A stretch of DNA of 64,000 nucleotides from Marinitoga sp. 1197 (GTDB taxonomy: Bacteria > Thermotogota > Thermotogae > Petrotogales > Petrotogaceae), in contig NZ_AZAY01000010.1 of the NCBI RefSeq assembly GCF_001021165.1, positions 1 to 64,000 on the forward strand, given 5' to 3'. This document shows, piece by piece, positions 45,379 through 53,502 of this stretch (positions are counted from its first letter, which is position 1; the number at the start of each line of letters is the position of its first letter). The translations under genes were made by a program, and so were the position numbers. The notes below the pieces were generated by a model, which was not told the DNA's origin, did no database searches, and saw only the letters and a program-made list of their open reading frames with translations.

Positions 45379-45989
45379 AAGACAACAAATTATATGTTGT
45401 TATTTTCACATTTTTAATTTCATTTATCCTTGTTTTCATACTTGCTCTTGCAAATGAAATGACAAAAGAAAAAGTAAAAATCAATGAAGAGCTTTATTTG
45501 AGGAAAGCTGTGTTATCAGCGATGGGAATAGAATATAAAAATGATATCGAAGCGTATAAGTTGTTTGATGAAAAAATAAAAATAGAAAAAATCAAAGATA
45601 TAGATGTATATAAAAGTAATGTAAATGGTGAAGATGTATATGCTGTAATTTTTGTTGGAAATGGATTATGGAGTACAATAAGGGGAGTATTGGCAGTTGA
45701 CAGAAACATTTCTAAAATTATCGGTATTGATTTTATTACTCAGAGTGAAACACCTGGACTCGGAGGAAGAATAGAAGAGAGTTGGTTTAAAGAACAGTTT
45801 AAATTCGAAAAAATTATAGATGGAAAAATAAAAATGATTGTTGGCGGTTCAGGTAAAGGTGATTTTAATCATGATAATGGCGAAGTTGAAGCTATCACCG
45901 GTGCAACAAGAACTTCTGAATCTGTACTTAATATGATAAATTCATATTTAAACATATTAAAAAACCTCTTAGGAGGTGAGTTGGGATGA
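45375..45989 (+). CDS. rnfG: RnfG/NqrC-type FMN-binding subunit
   Basis: 204 residues: one N-terminal TM helix (about 7-25) and an extracytoplasmic FMN-binding domain. ITQSETPGLGGRI and the flavinylation motif AITGATRTS with T178 are seen. Overlaps its neighbours by four bases at both ends, so tightly coupled. Confidence 0.9.
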   Translation: MKDNKLYVVIFTFLISFILVFILALANEMTKEKVKINEELYLRKAVLSAMGIEYKNDIEAYKLFDEKIKIEKIKDIDVYKSNVNGEDVYAVIFVGNGLWSTIRGVLAVDRNISKIIGIDFITQSETPGLGGRIEESWFKEQFKFEKIIDGKIKMIVGGSGKGDFNHDNGEVEAITGATRTSESVLNMINSYLNILKNLLGGELG

Positions 45990-46588
45990 GTGAATACAAA
46001 AAAATAATGAAGGATAATATCTGGTATAATAATCCTGTTTTTATTCAGATTTTAGGCATATGTTCTGCTCTGGCGGTTACAAATAATTTAATAAATACAT
46101 TGATTATGACGATAGCAGTAAGTCTGGTTACGGCATTTTCAAGTTTTACCGTTTCAACAATTAAAAGTTTAATCCCAAGAAAGGTTAGAATGATAATTCA
46201 AACACTTATAATTTCTTTCTATGTTATTATAGTGGATATCATATTAAGAGCATATATGCCAGGTATTAGTAAAGCACTTGGACCCTATGTGGGGTTGATT
46301 ATTACAAATTGTATAATTATGGGTCGTGCAGAAGGATTTGCTCAATCAAATAAACCTATTATTTCATTCTGGGATGGTTTTACATCAGGAATAGGATATC
46401 TTGTTGTATTGATAGCAGTGGCTTTTTTCAGAGAATTACTTGGATTTGGAACATTATTTGGTTATAGAGTTTTACCTGAAGGTTTTATTTCATGGACAAT
46501 AATGTTAATGGCACCAAGTGCATTCTTTATGCTTGCGATATTCATATGGATAGCAAAAGGTTATATGTTGAGAAAGGAGGCTAAATAA
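45986..46588 (+). CDS. rnfE: RnfE/NqrD-type integral membrane subunit
   Basis: 200 residues, six TM helices. NNPVFIQILGICSALAVTNN at the start and GPYVGLIITNCIIMGRAEGF mark the family (cysteine that helps bind the membrane-buried FeS centre). Paired in an inverted manner with RnfA. Start overlaps the RnfG stop. Confidence 0.93.
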   Translation: MSEYKKIMKDNIWYNNPVFIQILGICSALAVTNNLINTLIMTIAVSLVTAFSSFTVSTIKSLIPRKVRMIIQTLIISFYVIIVDIILRAYMPGISKALGPYVGLIITNCIIMGRAEGFAQSNKPIISFWDGFTSGIGYLVVLIAVAFFRELLGFGTLFGYRVLPEGFISWTIMLMAPSAFFMLAIFIWIAKGYMLRKEAK

Positions 46589-47184
46589 TGGCTCCACAAA
46601 TCAGCCCGTTCATATTATTTTTCGCTTCAATATTTACCAGTAATATTCTTCTTGCGAATTTTTTAGGAATGTGCTCATTTATATCTGTTTCAAAAGATAT
46701 AACTTCATCAAATGGATTAGGTATGGCTGTAACTCTTGTTATGACCATAACCACAGCATTAAATTGGATAGTATATAATAAAATAATAATACCTTTTGGA
46801 CTGGAATATTTAAGATATATTGTCTTTATAATAGTTATTGCTGCGGTTGTTCAAATTCTAGAAATGTTGATAGATAGAATTTCTCCAAATTTATATATGA
46901 GTCTTGGTATATTTTTGCCTTTGATAACGGTAAATTGTGCAATATTAGGAGTTTCATTATTTATGCAATTAAGATATTACACATTAATCCAATCTGTATT
47001 TTATGGTCTTGGTTCCGGGCTTGGATGGTGGCTTGCTATTATGGCGTTAGCAGCCATTAGAAAAAAAGTTGATAAAAGTCCAAATGTACCACCAGCATTA
47101 AAAGGACCTGGAATAACTTTAATTATTATAGGTATTATGGCAATGGCATTTATAGGTTTTTCAGGAATGCTCAATGTACAGTGA
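46588..47184 (+). CDS. rnfA: RnfA/NqrE-type integral membrane subunit
   Basis: 198 residues, six TM helices. FTSNILLANFLGMCSFISVS and FLPLITVNCAILGVSLF carry the paired Cys in the family's membrane FeS site. RBS AAAGGAGG inside the end of rnfE. Confidence 0.93.
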   Translation: MAPQISPFILFFASIFTSNILLANFLGMCSFISVSKDITSSNGLGMAVTLVMTITTALNWIVYNKIIIPFGLEYLRYIVFIIVIAAVVQILEMLIDRISPNLYMSLGIFLPLITVNCAILGVSLFMQLRYYTLIQSVFYGLGSGLGWWLAIMALAAIRKKVDKSPNVPPALKGPGITLIIIGIMAMAFIGFSGMLNVQ

Positions 47185-47193
47185 GGTGATACG

Positions 47194-48306
47194 ATGAATA
47201 TATTATTAGCACCTTTAATAGTTTCTATTATCAGTGGATTGTTGGCGGCTGTTATAACTATTATAGATGGAATTGTAAACAATTATGGAGATATAAAAAT
47301 AAATATTAATGGGAAGAAAGATGTTATAGTAAAAGGCGGCGCGTCATTATTAACAACTTTATCAGAAACAGGTATCTTTGTTCCTTCAGCCTGTGGTGGA
47401 AGAGGAAGTTGTGGTGCATGTAAGGTAAAAGTGTTATCTGATATTGGACCTCATTTGCCTACTGAAACACCATTGCTTACACCCGAAGAAATAAAGGAAA
47501 ACATAAGATTATCCTGTCAGGTAAAACTAAAAAAAGATATAGAAATATGGCTTCCAGAAGAATTGTTCAATGTAAAAAAATATAAAACAACTGTAGAAAA
47601 AATAAAAGATGTCACACACGATATCAAGGAAGTGAAATTCAAATTGTTAGAACCTGCAGAAATAAACTTTAAAGCAGGGCAATATATGCAAATAGTAATT
47701 CCGCCTTATGAAAAAATAAAAGAGGATACACAGAGAGCATATTCCATATCATCTGTTCCTTCAGAAAAAGATAGTGTTGAATTTTTAATCAGACTTGTTC
47801 CTGGAGGAATTGCAACAACATATGTACATAACTATTTAAAAGAAGGAGACGAACTCGAATTAATTGGACCTTTTGGGGAATTTTATTTACGGAATACAAA
47901 TGCTGATGTAATAGGGGTGGCCGGTGGATCTGGTATGGCGCCATTAAAATCCATAATACTTGACATGTTTGAAAAAAATATAACAGACAGAAATGTATGG
48001 TTCTTCTTTGGGGCTCGTTCTTTAAGAGATTTATACTATGTTGAAATATTTAAAGAACTTGAAAAAAAATGGCCTAAATTTCACTTTGTTCCGGCATTAT
48101 CAGAGCCATTACCTGAAGATAATTGGGAAGGAGAAACAGGTTTTATTACTGATGTTTTAGATAAATACATAAAAGAAAAAATGGATCCATCAACTCCAAA
48201 AGAAGGATATTTGTGTGGTAGTCCGGGGATGATAAACGCATGTGTTAATGTATTGACAAAAAATGGAATTTCTGAAGAAAAAATTTATTATGACAAATTT
48301 GCATAA
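47194..48306 (+). CDS. nqrF: NqrF-like NADH-oxidising [2Fe-2S] flavoprotein
   Basis: 370 residues: an N-terminal TM helix (5-27), a [2Fe-2S] domain with C67, C73, C76 and C108, then an FAD domain (RAYSIS) and a nucleotide domain (VAGGSGMAPLKS, YLCGSPGMINACVNVL). This is the NADH entry module of the Na+-NQR, about 35 residues shorter than Vibrio NqrF. Rnf operons instead end with RnfB and start with RnfC; neither is present, nor NqrA. The cluster therefore appears to be a mixed type, BCDEF-like without A. Confidence 0.9.
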   Translation: MNILLAPLIVSIISGLLAAVITIIDGIVNNYGDIKININGKKDVIVKGGASLLTTLSETGIFVPSACGGRGSCGACKVKVLSDIGPHLPTETPLLTPEEIKENIRLSCQVKLKKDIEIWLPEELFNVKKYKTTVEKIKDVTHDIKEVKFKLLEPAEINFKAGQYMQIVIPPYEKIKEDTQRAYSISSVPSEKDSVEFLIRLVPGGIATTYVHNYLKEGDELELIGPFGEFYLRNTNADVIGVAGGSGMAPLKSIILDMFEKNITDRNVWFFFGARSLRDLYYVEIFKELEKKWPKFHFVPALSEPLPEDNWEGETGFITDVLDKYIKEKMDPSTPKEGYLCGSPGMINACVNVLTKNGISEEKIYYDKFA

Positions 48307-48349
48307 TTTGTAAGGTATCCAAGTTTCATTCGAACTTTTTTATAATTAG

Positions 48350-48439
48350 TACGATGTTTAAAAAGTCAAAATGCTCAAACTTTGATTGTTAATCTTCAAA
48401 AATAGCTCATCTCGCTTGCTTGACTTTTTGGACATGTTA
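48350..48439 (+). repeat. Internally deleted subgroup A palindromic repeat (90 bp)
   Basis: Begins TACGATGTTTAAAAAGTC, continues as subgroup A left arm (GCTCAAACTTTGATTGTTAA), loses the hairpins and ends GACTTTTTGGACATGTTA. TA at both ends as in complete copies. Part of the 370-bp gap between nqrF and the next gene, which otherwise holds only the complete repeat next to it. Confidence 0.75.
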
Positions 48440-48452
48440 ATAATTAAAAGAG

Positions 48453-48642
48453 TGTCCAAAAAGTCAAATTCACTCAGACAGCTTGATTGCTAATCCTTAA
48501 AATTATTCATTCTCAGCCGTCGCTCAAACAATACATCGTGTATTGTTTCGCTCAAAATTACGTCCATGTAATTTTGACGGCTTTCATTCATAATTTTAAG
48601 TGCAATCTTCGAGTCTTCGTTTCATTTGAGACTTTTTAGACA
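48453..48642 (+). repeat. Palindromic repeat, subgroup B copy 4, with new hairpin stems
   Basis: Same outer arms as B1-B3 from TGTCCAAAAAGTC to GACTTTTTAGACA (190 bp), but both apical hairpins are different: ACAATACA / TGTATTGT and AATTAC / GTAATT. It lacks the TA ends; instead the 13-mer TAATAATTAAAAG flanks it at 48438-48450 and 48649-48661. The next gene starts 35 bases after its end. Confidence 0.85.
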
Positions 48643-48676
48643 ATAATCTAATAATTAAAAGTAAGGGGGGAAAATT

Positions 48677-49147
48677 ATGAAAATGACACCTGAGTTTCAA
48701 AAAGCTCAGGAAAATATGAAACCAGGAATAATAACAGCTGAAGGTTTTCTTGGAAACGATGATAGAAATATATTGGATATAATTATAGATGATGAAGAAA
48801 TGATTTCTAATCTAAATTGTTCAATTGAAAAAATTGTAGAAAGGTTAAAATATTTAAAAAAACATGGTGAAAAAGGTATGGGAGAGCCTATAACTGTAGA
48901 TAAAAAATGGGAAGTTCAGGTGGGGGAAGCAAGAGGACATTTGCCCTGCCCATTTGAGGATGGTTTTTTTAGAAAAGTCGTAACTAAAGTTATAAACTTA
49001 AATACAAAAGAAAGTATAATATACAGTGATCTTTCAATACATTTAATCGAGAAACACCATTTTTTTCAGGGGAAAGGATCACCATTTAGGTTGGAACCTG
49101 CCAAATTGATAAAAATATTGGAAATTTGCCCATTTGAGGGGATATAA
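48677..49147 (+). CDS. Hypothetical protein, 156 aa, coupled to a GlpA-like dehydrogenase
   Basis: Not recognised. Soluble, acid/base-mixed, with two PCPF or CPFE stretches (LPCPFEDGFF and EICPFEGI, cysteines about 112 and 152). AAGGGGGG precedes ATG 48677, and it shares one base with the start of the FAD dehydrogenase gene, so a shared function is likely, perhaps as a small accessory subunit. Confidence 0.7.
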   Translation: MKMTPEFQKAQENMKPGIITAEGFLGNDDRNILDIIIDDEEMISNLNCSIEKIVERLKYLKKHGEKGMGEPITVDKKWEVQVGEARGHLPCPFEDGFFRKVVTKVINLNTKESIIYSDLSIHLIEKHHFFQGKGSPFRLEPAKLIKILEICPFEGI

Positions 49148-50610
49148 TGTATGATGTCACAATTATTGGTGCTGGTGTTGTTGGTGCAGCAATAGCCAGA
49201 GAATTATCAAGATATAATCTTAAAATTTTAATTCTTGAAAAATCTGATGATGTAAGTAATGGGGCATCAAAAGCTAACAGCGGTATTGTTCACGGAGGAT
49301 ATGCTTCTAAACATGGAACGCTAAAAGCAAGATTATGTTTTGAAGGCAATAGAATGTATAAACAATTAAATGACGAATTAAATTTTGGTTATAAAAAAAC
49401 TGGTGCATTGGTGCTTGGTTTCAATAGAGAAGACGAGTTTAACATAAATAACTTATATGAAAACGCCTTAAAAAACGGTGTAAAAGAGGAAGAAATTGAT
49501 ATAATATATAAAGAAAAAATTTTAGAATTAGAACCAAATGTAAGTCCAGATGTAAAAATTGCGTTATATGCTAAAGATGTAGGAATAACCTCACCATATG
49601 AAATGACTATAGCATTGGTAGAAAATGCTATAAAAAATGGTATAGAATTAAAACTTGAAAATGAAGTTATAAGTATAGGAGAATTCAGTGATTACTATAA
49701 TATAATAACAAACAACTCATCATATAAAACAAAATATATAATTAACGCTGCAGGTGTATATAGCGATAGAATTTCATATATGTTGGGAATACTAAATTTT
49801 TATATAAAACCAAGGAAAGGGCAATATATTATATTTCATAAAGGTTATGGTAATATAATTGATAGAGTAATATTTCAAACTCCAACAAAAAAAGGTAAAG
49901 GTATTTTAGTTACGCCTACTTTTCATGGAAATTTAATGATAGGGCCAAATGCAGATGAAAATAGCGATAAGGATGATACATCTACAGATATAGAAACATT
50001 AAAATATATAATAAAAACTGCAAAAAAATCTGTTCCTGATATTGATTTAAGAAAGGTATTAACTTCTTTTTCTGGAATACGGCCAACACCATCAACAGGA
50101 GATTTTATAATTGAAGAATCAAAAGAACGATTTATTAATGTTGCTGGTATAGAGTCGCCGGGATTAACCTCATCACCGGCAATTGCGAAAATGGTTGTAA
50201 ACATACTAAAAAAATCCGGCTTAAAATTGATTAAAAAAAGCGATTTTGACCCTTACAGACCACCAATAATCATTAAAAAAAATTTGACCTATAAAGAAGT
50301 AAATAAAATGCTAAACTTAAATAATAATGATCAAATAATATGCAGATGTGAAATGGTTAGTAAAAAAGAAATTATAGATGCTCTAACAAGAGAAATTCCT
50401 ATAAAGTCCATAGATGCTGTAAAAAAACGAACAAGAGCAACTATGGGATTTTGTCAGGGTGAATTTTGCATACCAAGAATAAAAAAGGTTATTTCAGAAG
50501 TACTGAATATTCCAGAAAATAAAATACCAGAAAAAAGCAAAGGTTCTGGAATTATACCAAAAAAAGTAAATTTAAATTACTTCAAGAATCTTGGAATTAA
50601 AGAAAATTAA
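49147..50610 (+). CDS. FAD-dependent oxidoreductase with C-terminal BFD-like [2Fe-2S] domain (GlpA-like)
   Basis: 487 residues. N-terminal FAD fold IIGAGVVGAAIARELSRY and the DAO-type core with SKANSGIVHGGY, INAAGVYSD and SFSGIRPTP. C-terminal BFD-like [2Fe-2S] domain with CRCEMVSKKEI and MGFCQGEFCIPR (four Cys). This layout is that of anaerobic glycerol-3-phosphate dehydrogenase-like proteins and amino-acid or 2-hydroxy-acid oxidases. glpK, glpF and GlpB/C partners are not in the window. Confidence 0.85.
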   Translation: MYDVTIIGAGVVGAAIARELSRYNLKILILEKSDDVSNGASKANSGIVHGGYASKHGTLKARLCFEGNRMYKQLNDELNFGYKKTGALVLGFNREDEFNINNLYENALKNGVKEEEIDIIYKEKILELEPNVSPDVKIALYAKDVGITSPYEMTIALVENAIKNGIELKLENEVISIGEFSDYYNIITNNSSYKTKYIINAAGVYSDRISYMLGILNFYIKPRKGQYIIFHKGYGNIIDRVIFQTPTKKGKGILVTPTFHGNLMIGPNADENSDKDDTSTDIETLKYIIKTAKKSVPDIDLRKVLTSFSGIRPTPSTGDFIIEESKERFINVAGIESPGLTSSPAIAKMVVNILKKSGLKLIKKSDFDPYRPPIIIKKNLTYKEVNKMLNLNNNDQIICRCEMVSKKEIIDALTREIPIKSIDAVKKRTRATMGFCQGEFCIPRIKKVISEVLNIPENKIPEKSKGSGIIPKKVNLNYFKNLGIKEN

Positions 50611-50612
50611 AA

Positions 50613-50642
50613 AACAACAACTCCCTGGTGGGAGTTGTTGTT
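50613..50642. terminator. Bidirectional terminator between GlpA-like and hsp20 genes
   Basis: Stem ACAACAACTCCC / GGGAGTTGTTGT with loop TGGT. The minus-strand side has a clear T-run, so it mainly serves hsp20. Confidence 0.85.
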
Positions 50643-51093
50643 AGTCTATATTGATTTGTTTGAATTTTTTAACCTTTTCTGCAAGTTTGGGTATCTCTAT
50701 CTTTAAAACGCCATCTTTAAATTTAGCTTTAATCTTTTCAAAGTCTATATAATCTGGTAGTCTAATAGATCTTTCGAATTTTCCAAAATATCTTTCTCGT
50801 TTTATGTAATTTCTACCTTTTTCTTCTTTATTATCTTTTTTCTCGGCTGATATAGTCAATATGTCATCATCTAATCTAATGTTTATATCTTTTTTATCAT
50901 AACCTGGAACATCAGCTTCAATGACTATATCTTTTTCTGTTTCATAAATATCAAGAGATGGCATTGCAAAAGCTTTTGGATTTTCAAACATATCTAAAGT
51001 ACCAAAATCATCGAATAATCTTTCAATTTCCCTTTTCAATGTTTCAAATGGTTCAAAAAAGTTACCTCTTTCATATCTTTTGATTTCACTCAT
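50641..51093 (-). CDS. Hsp20 / alpha-crystallin family small heat-shock protein
   Basis: A holdase chaperone, 150 residues: variable N-terminal part (MSEIKRYERGNFFEPFETLK), then the alpha-crystallin domain from about 45 to 135 with VIEADVPGYDKKDINIRL and GVLKIEIPK (the latter the classic G-x-L motif), and a short tail ending IN-I-D. AAGGAGGGG before the start. The 200 bp upstream is AT-rich with no clear CIRCE or other heat-shock operator seen. Confidence 0.95.
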   Translation of the reverse strand: MSEIKRYERGNFFEPFETLKREIERLFDDFGTLDMFENPKAFAMPSLDIYETEKDIVIEADVPGYDKKDINIRLDDDILTISAEKKDNKEEKGRNYIKRERYFGKFERSIRLPDYIDFEKIKAKFKDGVLKIEIPKLAEKVKKFKQINID

Positions 51094-51292
51094 ATTTTAT
51101 CCCCTCCTTTTTCAAAATTTTTCTTTTTTATCGACTTCCATTTTTTATGACGAAAAAAATTTCATCAGGTTCAAAAATTTTTTCTTTCTTAAAAAATCTT
51201 TATATATCTTATAATAAAAATATTATAAATTATTTAAATTTAATATTTACTAAATTGTATAGCACTTTTTACTTTTAATTGATAATACTTAA

Positions 51293-51327
51293 TCAAAAAA
51301 ATAACTGCGATTTAAATCGCAGTTATT
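51293..51327 (-). terminator. Terminator of the Crp/Fnr-like gene
   Basis: AATAACTGCGATTT / AAATCGCAGTTATT, with a T-run on the minus strand side. Confidence 0.85.
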
Positions 51328-51952
51328 CAAATAATTTTAGATTTAATAATTTAATATGATTTTTATCTATTTCTTCAATTATACCTTCATTTATCAGTTC
51401 TTTTATTTTTTTTGAAACTACTTCTCTAACGCTTCCAATATCACTTGCTATTTTCTGCTTTGATTTAAAGTAAATAATTTCAGTTTTTTGTTGTTTATGT
51501 AATAATGAAAAATACTTTATAATTCTTTCTTTAATAGATTTTATTATGAGGATATCTATTATGTTGGATAAATTCATTAATTTTCTTGAAATTTCATTTA
51601 AATATAAAACAAGGAAATCTTCATTCTTTTTAAATAAGTTTAAAACACCTTTGCTTGATATTTCGAAAATCTTAGAATCCTGTTCAGCAATAATGAATGA
51701 TGGATAATTTTCTCCAGAAAAGATTAATCCTTCACCAAAACTTTCGTCTTTTTTTATATATTTCAGAACCTGTTCATTTCCTTCTGAAGTGAATTTTACC
51801 ACTCTTAAGAGTCCTTCCAATACTATACTCATCTGTTGCAGTTTTTCATGTGGCGAATGCAGGATTTCATTTTTTTTAATATTTAATATTTTACTATATT
51901 TATTTATATCTTCATCGAATGATGCAATTTTTTCTATTATAAATTTATTCAC
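51323..51952 (-). CDS. Crp/Fnr-family transcriptional regulator
   Basis: 209 residues: a cyclic-nucleotide-binding-like beta barrel (about 15-125, GLLRVVKFTSEGNEQVLKYI), a long dimer helix, and a C-terminal winged HTH (about 150-205, IASDIGSVREVVSKKIKELI). No cysteine at all, so it is not an FNR-type FeS sensor; signal unknown. Lies 12 bases after the HExxH protein gene on the same strand and may be co-transcribed with it. Confidence 0.9.
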   Translation of the reverse strand: MNKFIIEKIASFDEDINKYSKILNIKKNEILHSPHEKLQQMSIVLEGLLRVVKFTSEGNEQVLKYIKKDESFGEGLIFSGENYPSFIIAEQDSKIFEISSKGVLNLFKKNEDFLVLYLNEISRKLMNLSNIIDILIIKSIKERIIKYFSLLHKQQKTEIIYFKSKQKIASDIGSVREVVSKKIKELINEGIIEEIDKNHIKLLNLKLFE

Positions 51953-51964
51953 AGAATCCCTCCG

Positions 51965-52528
51965 TTAAACTTTAGAATCTAATATTTTCCCCCAGGTTAC
52001 CCCGCCAGTATACACAAGTCTTCCTTCTGAATCATATGATGTAAAATATCTCACATAAACTTGTGCCATTTTACCTTTAAACATGGCTTCTTTTATAATT
52101 TCTCTTGCGTGTTCTCCTTCGTGAGAACTTATGAAAAGAAAAGATGCACTTTCTGGTATAGCAGTTGGATATTGAAAAGAAACAGCAGAATCAGGAGAAT
52201 TATCTTGTAGATAAATGTTATTTTCTTTAGAGTCATATATTTTTTCTTTCTTTTTATCATTTGTAGTTTTTTGAACTATATTAATAACATTTTTATTAAT
52301 AACGCTTTTTTTGTTTATATCTTTAAAAGATATGGTTTTTTCTGCATTTTTTATTTCTTTTTCCGCTGCATCCAGATTGCCAGATTTTATTAAATTATTT
52401 ATATTACCGAGTTTTAAAAGTAAGTTGTTATTCTTGCTTTTAATAGCTTCTAATAATAATTTTCTTAATTTTGATTCTAAGTATATACTTTTACTATCAA
52501 GTTGAGGTAATGAATTGCCAATTCTCAT
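51965..52528 (-). CDS. Hypothetical protein with a C-terminal HExxH-containing domain
   Basis: About 187 residues starting at MRIGNSLPQ (GAGGGTG site; the upstream in-frame start lacks one). Residues 1-115 are a Lys/Asn-rich helical and linker region. The C-terminal 60 contain FLFISSHEGEHAREIIKEA, in which HEGEH fits the HExxH zinc motif, then VYVRYFTSYDSEGRLVYTGG. Similar to proteins annotated as SprA-related putative metalloproteases; weak match, no third metal ligand identified. Confidence 0.55.
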   Translation of the reverse strand: MRIGNSLPQLDSKSIYLESKLRKLLLEAIKSKNNNLLLKLGNINNLIKSGNLDAAEKEIKNAEKTISFKDINKKSVINKNVINIVQKTTNDKKKEKIYDSKENNIYLQDNSPDSAVSFQYPTAIPESASFLFISSHEGEHAREIIKEAMFKGKMAQVYVRYFTSYDSEGRLVYTGGVTWGKILDSKV

Positions 52529-52668
52529 AATAACACCCTCTATTATTATTTTACTACTATATATTTCTTTTTCAAAATGAAATATCCTTTTTAACAATGT
52601 TATTTTTTTGACAGAGGGATATAAATATGATAAAATAATTAGTAATACGAAATATTGGGGGGATGTAT

Positions 52669-53499
52669 GTGTTTAAGGCATATTTTTTATTGATCCTGGT
52701 AACATTTATATGGGGAAGCACATTTCCTTTAGTGAAGATGACAGTTGGAAGTGATGATGTATATATATATCTAACTTTGAGATTTGCTATAGCTTCTTTT
52801 TTATCTTTTTTAATATGGAAAAAACAAAATTTTAAATATGGAATGATTATAGGACTATTTATTGCATTAGGTTTTATAACCCAGACAATAGGATTAACTT
52901 TGACAACAGCATCTAAAAGTGGATTTATAACGTCATTATATATAATAATGGTTCCTTTTTTTTCATATATAGTAGAAAAAGAAAAAGCGCATATAAATCA
53001 TATAATAGCTTTGCCTATTGCAATTGTAGGATCTTATTTGTTATCTGGAGGAATAAAAGGATTTAATCTCGGAGATTTTTTAACAGTAATTTGTGCAGTA
53101 GCTTTTGCCTTATCCATGGTATATATAACAAAGTTTTCTAAAATTGAAGAAGAAACAGCATTATTGGGATATCAATTTTTGACCGTAGCATTATTAAATG
53201 GAATGCTATCATTTACTAAGCCGATAAATATTACTTTACCTATGATTGGAGTTGCTTTGTTTACTGCTGTTTTAGCTACAATTTTTGCAACATTAATTCA
53301 ATTAAAATATCAAAAGGTTGTTTCAACCAATACTACAGCATTTATCTTTGTGGGAGAGCCTATATTTGCTATGTTATCAGCATATATATTTTTAAGTGAA
53401 AGAATGACAACTCAACAAATAATAGGAGCGATTATATTGTTGTCTGCGTTGATAATAGCATCTGTTAGATTTGGTATTAATGAAATAAGGGAAATGTAG
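52669..53499 (+). CDS. EamA/DMT-type transporter
   Basis: About 276 residues, 10 TM helices in two EamA halves (LVTFIWGSTFPLVKM opens the first; TNTTAFIFVGEPIFAMLSAY in the second). GTG 52669 is preferred: it lies 6 bases after GGGGGG (52657-52662), while ATG 52663 abuts it. Exports metabolites or amino acids; substrate unknown. Converges with the Nudix gene with three bases between. Confidence 0.85.
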   Translation: MFKAYFLLILVTFIWGSTFPLVKMTVGSDDVYIYLTLRFAIASFLSFLIWKKQNFKYGMIIGLFIALGFITQTIGLTLTTASKSGFITSLYIIMVPFFSYIVEKEKAHINHIIALPIAIVGSYLLSGGIKGFNLGDFLTVICAVAFALSMVYITKFSKIEEETALLGYQFLTVALLNGMLSFTKPINITLPMIGVALFTAVLATIFATLIQLKYQKVVSTNTTAFIFVGEPIFAMLSAYIFLSERMTTQQIIGAIILLSALIIASVRFGINEIREM

Positions 53500-53502
53500 A
53501 AG

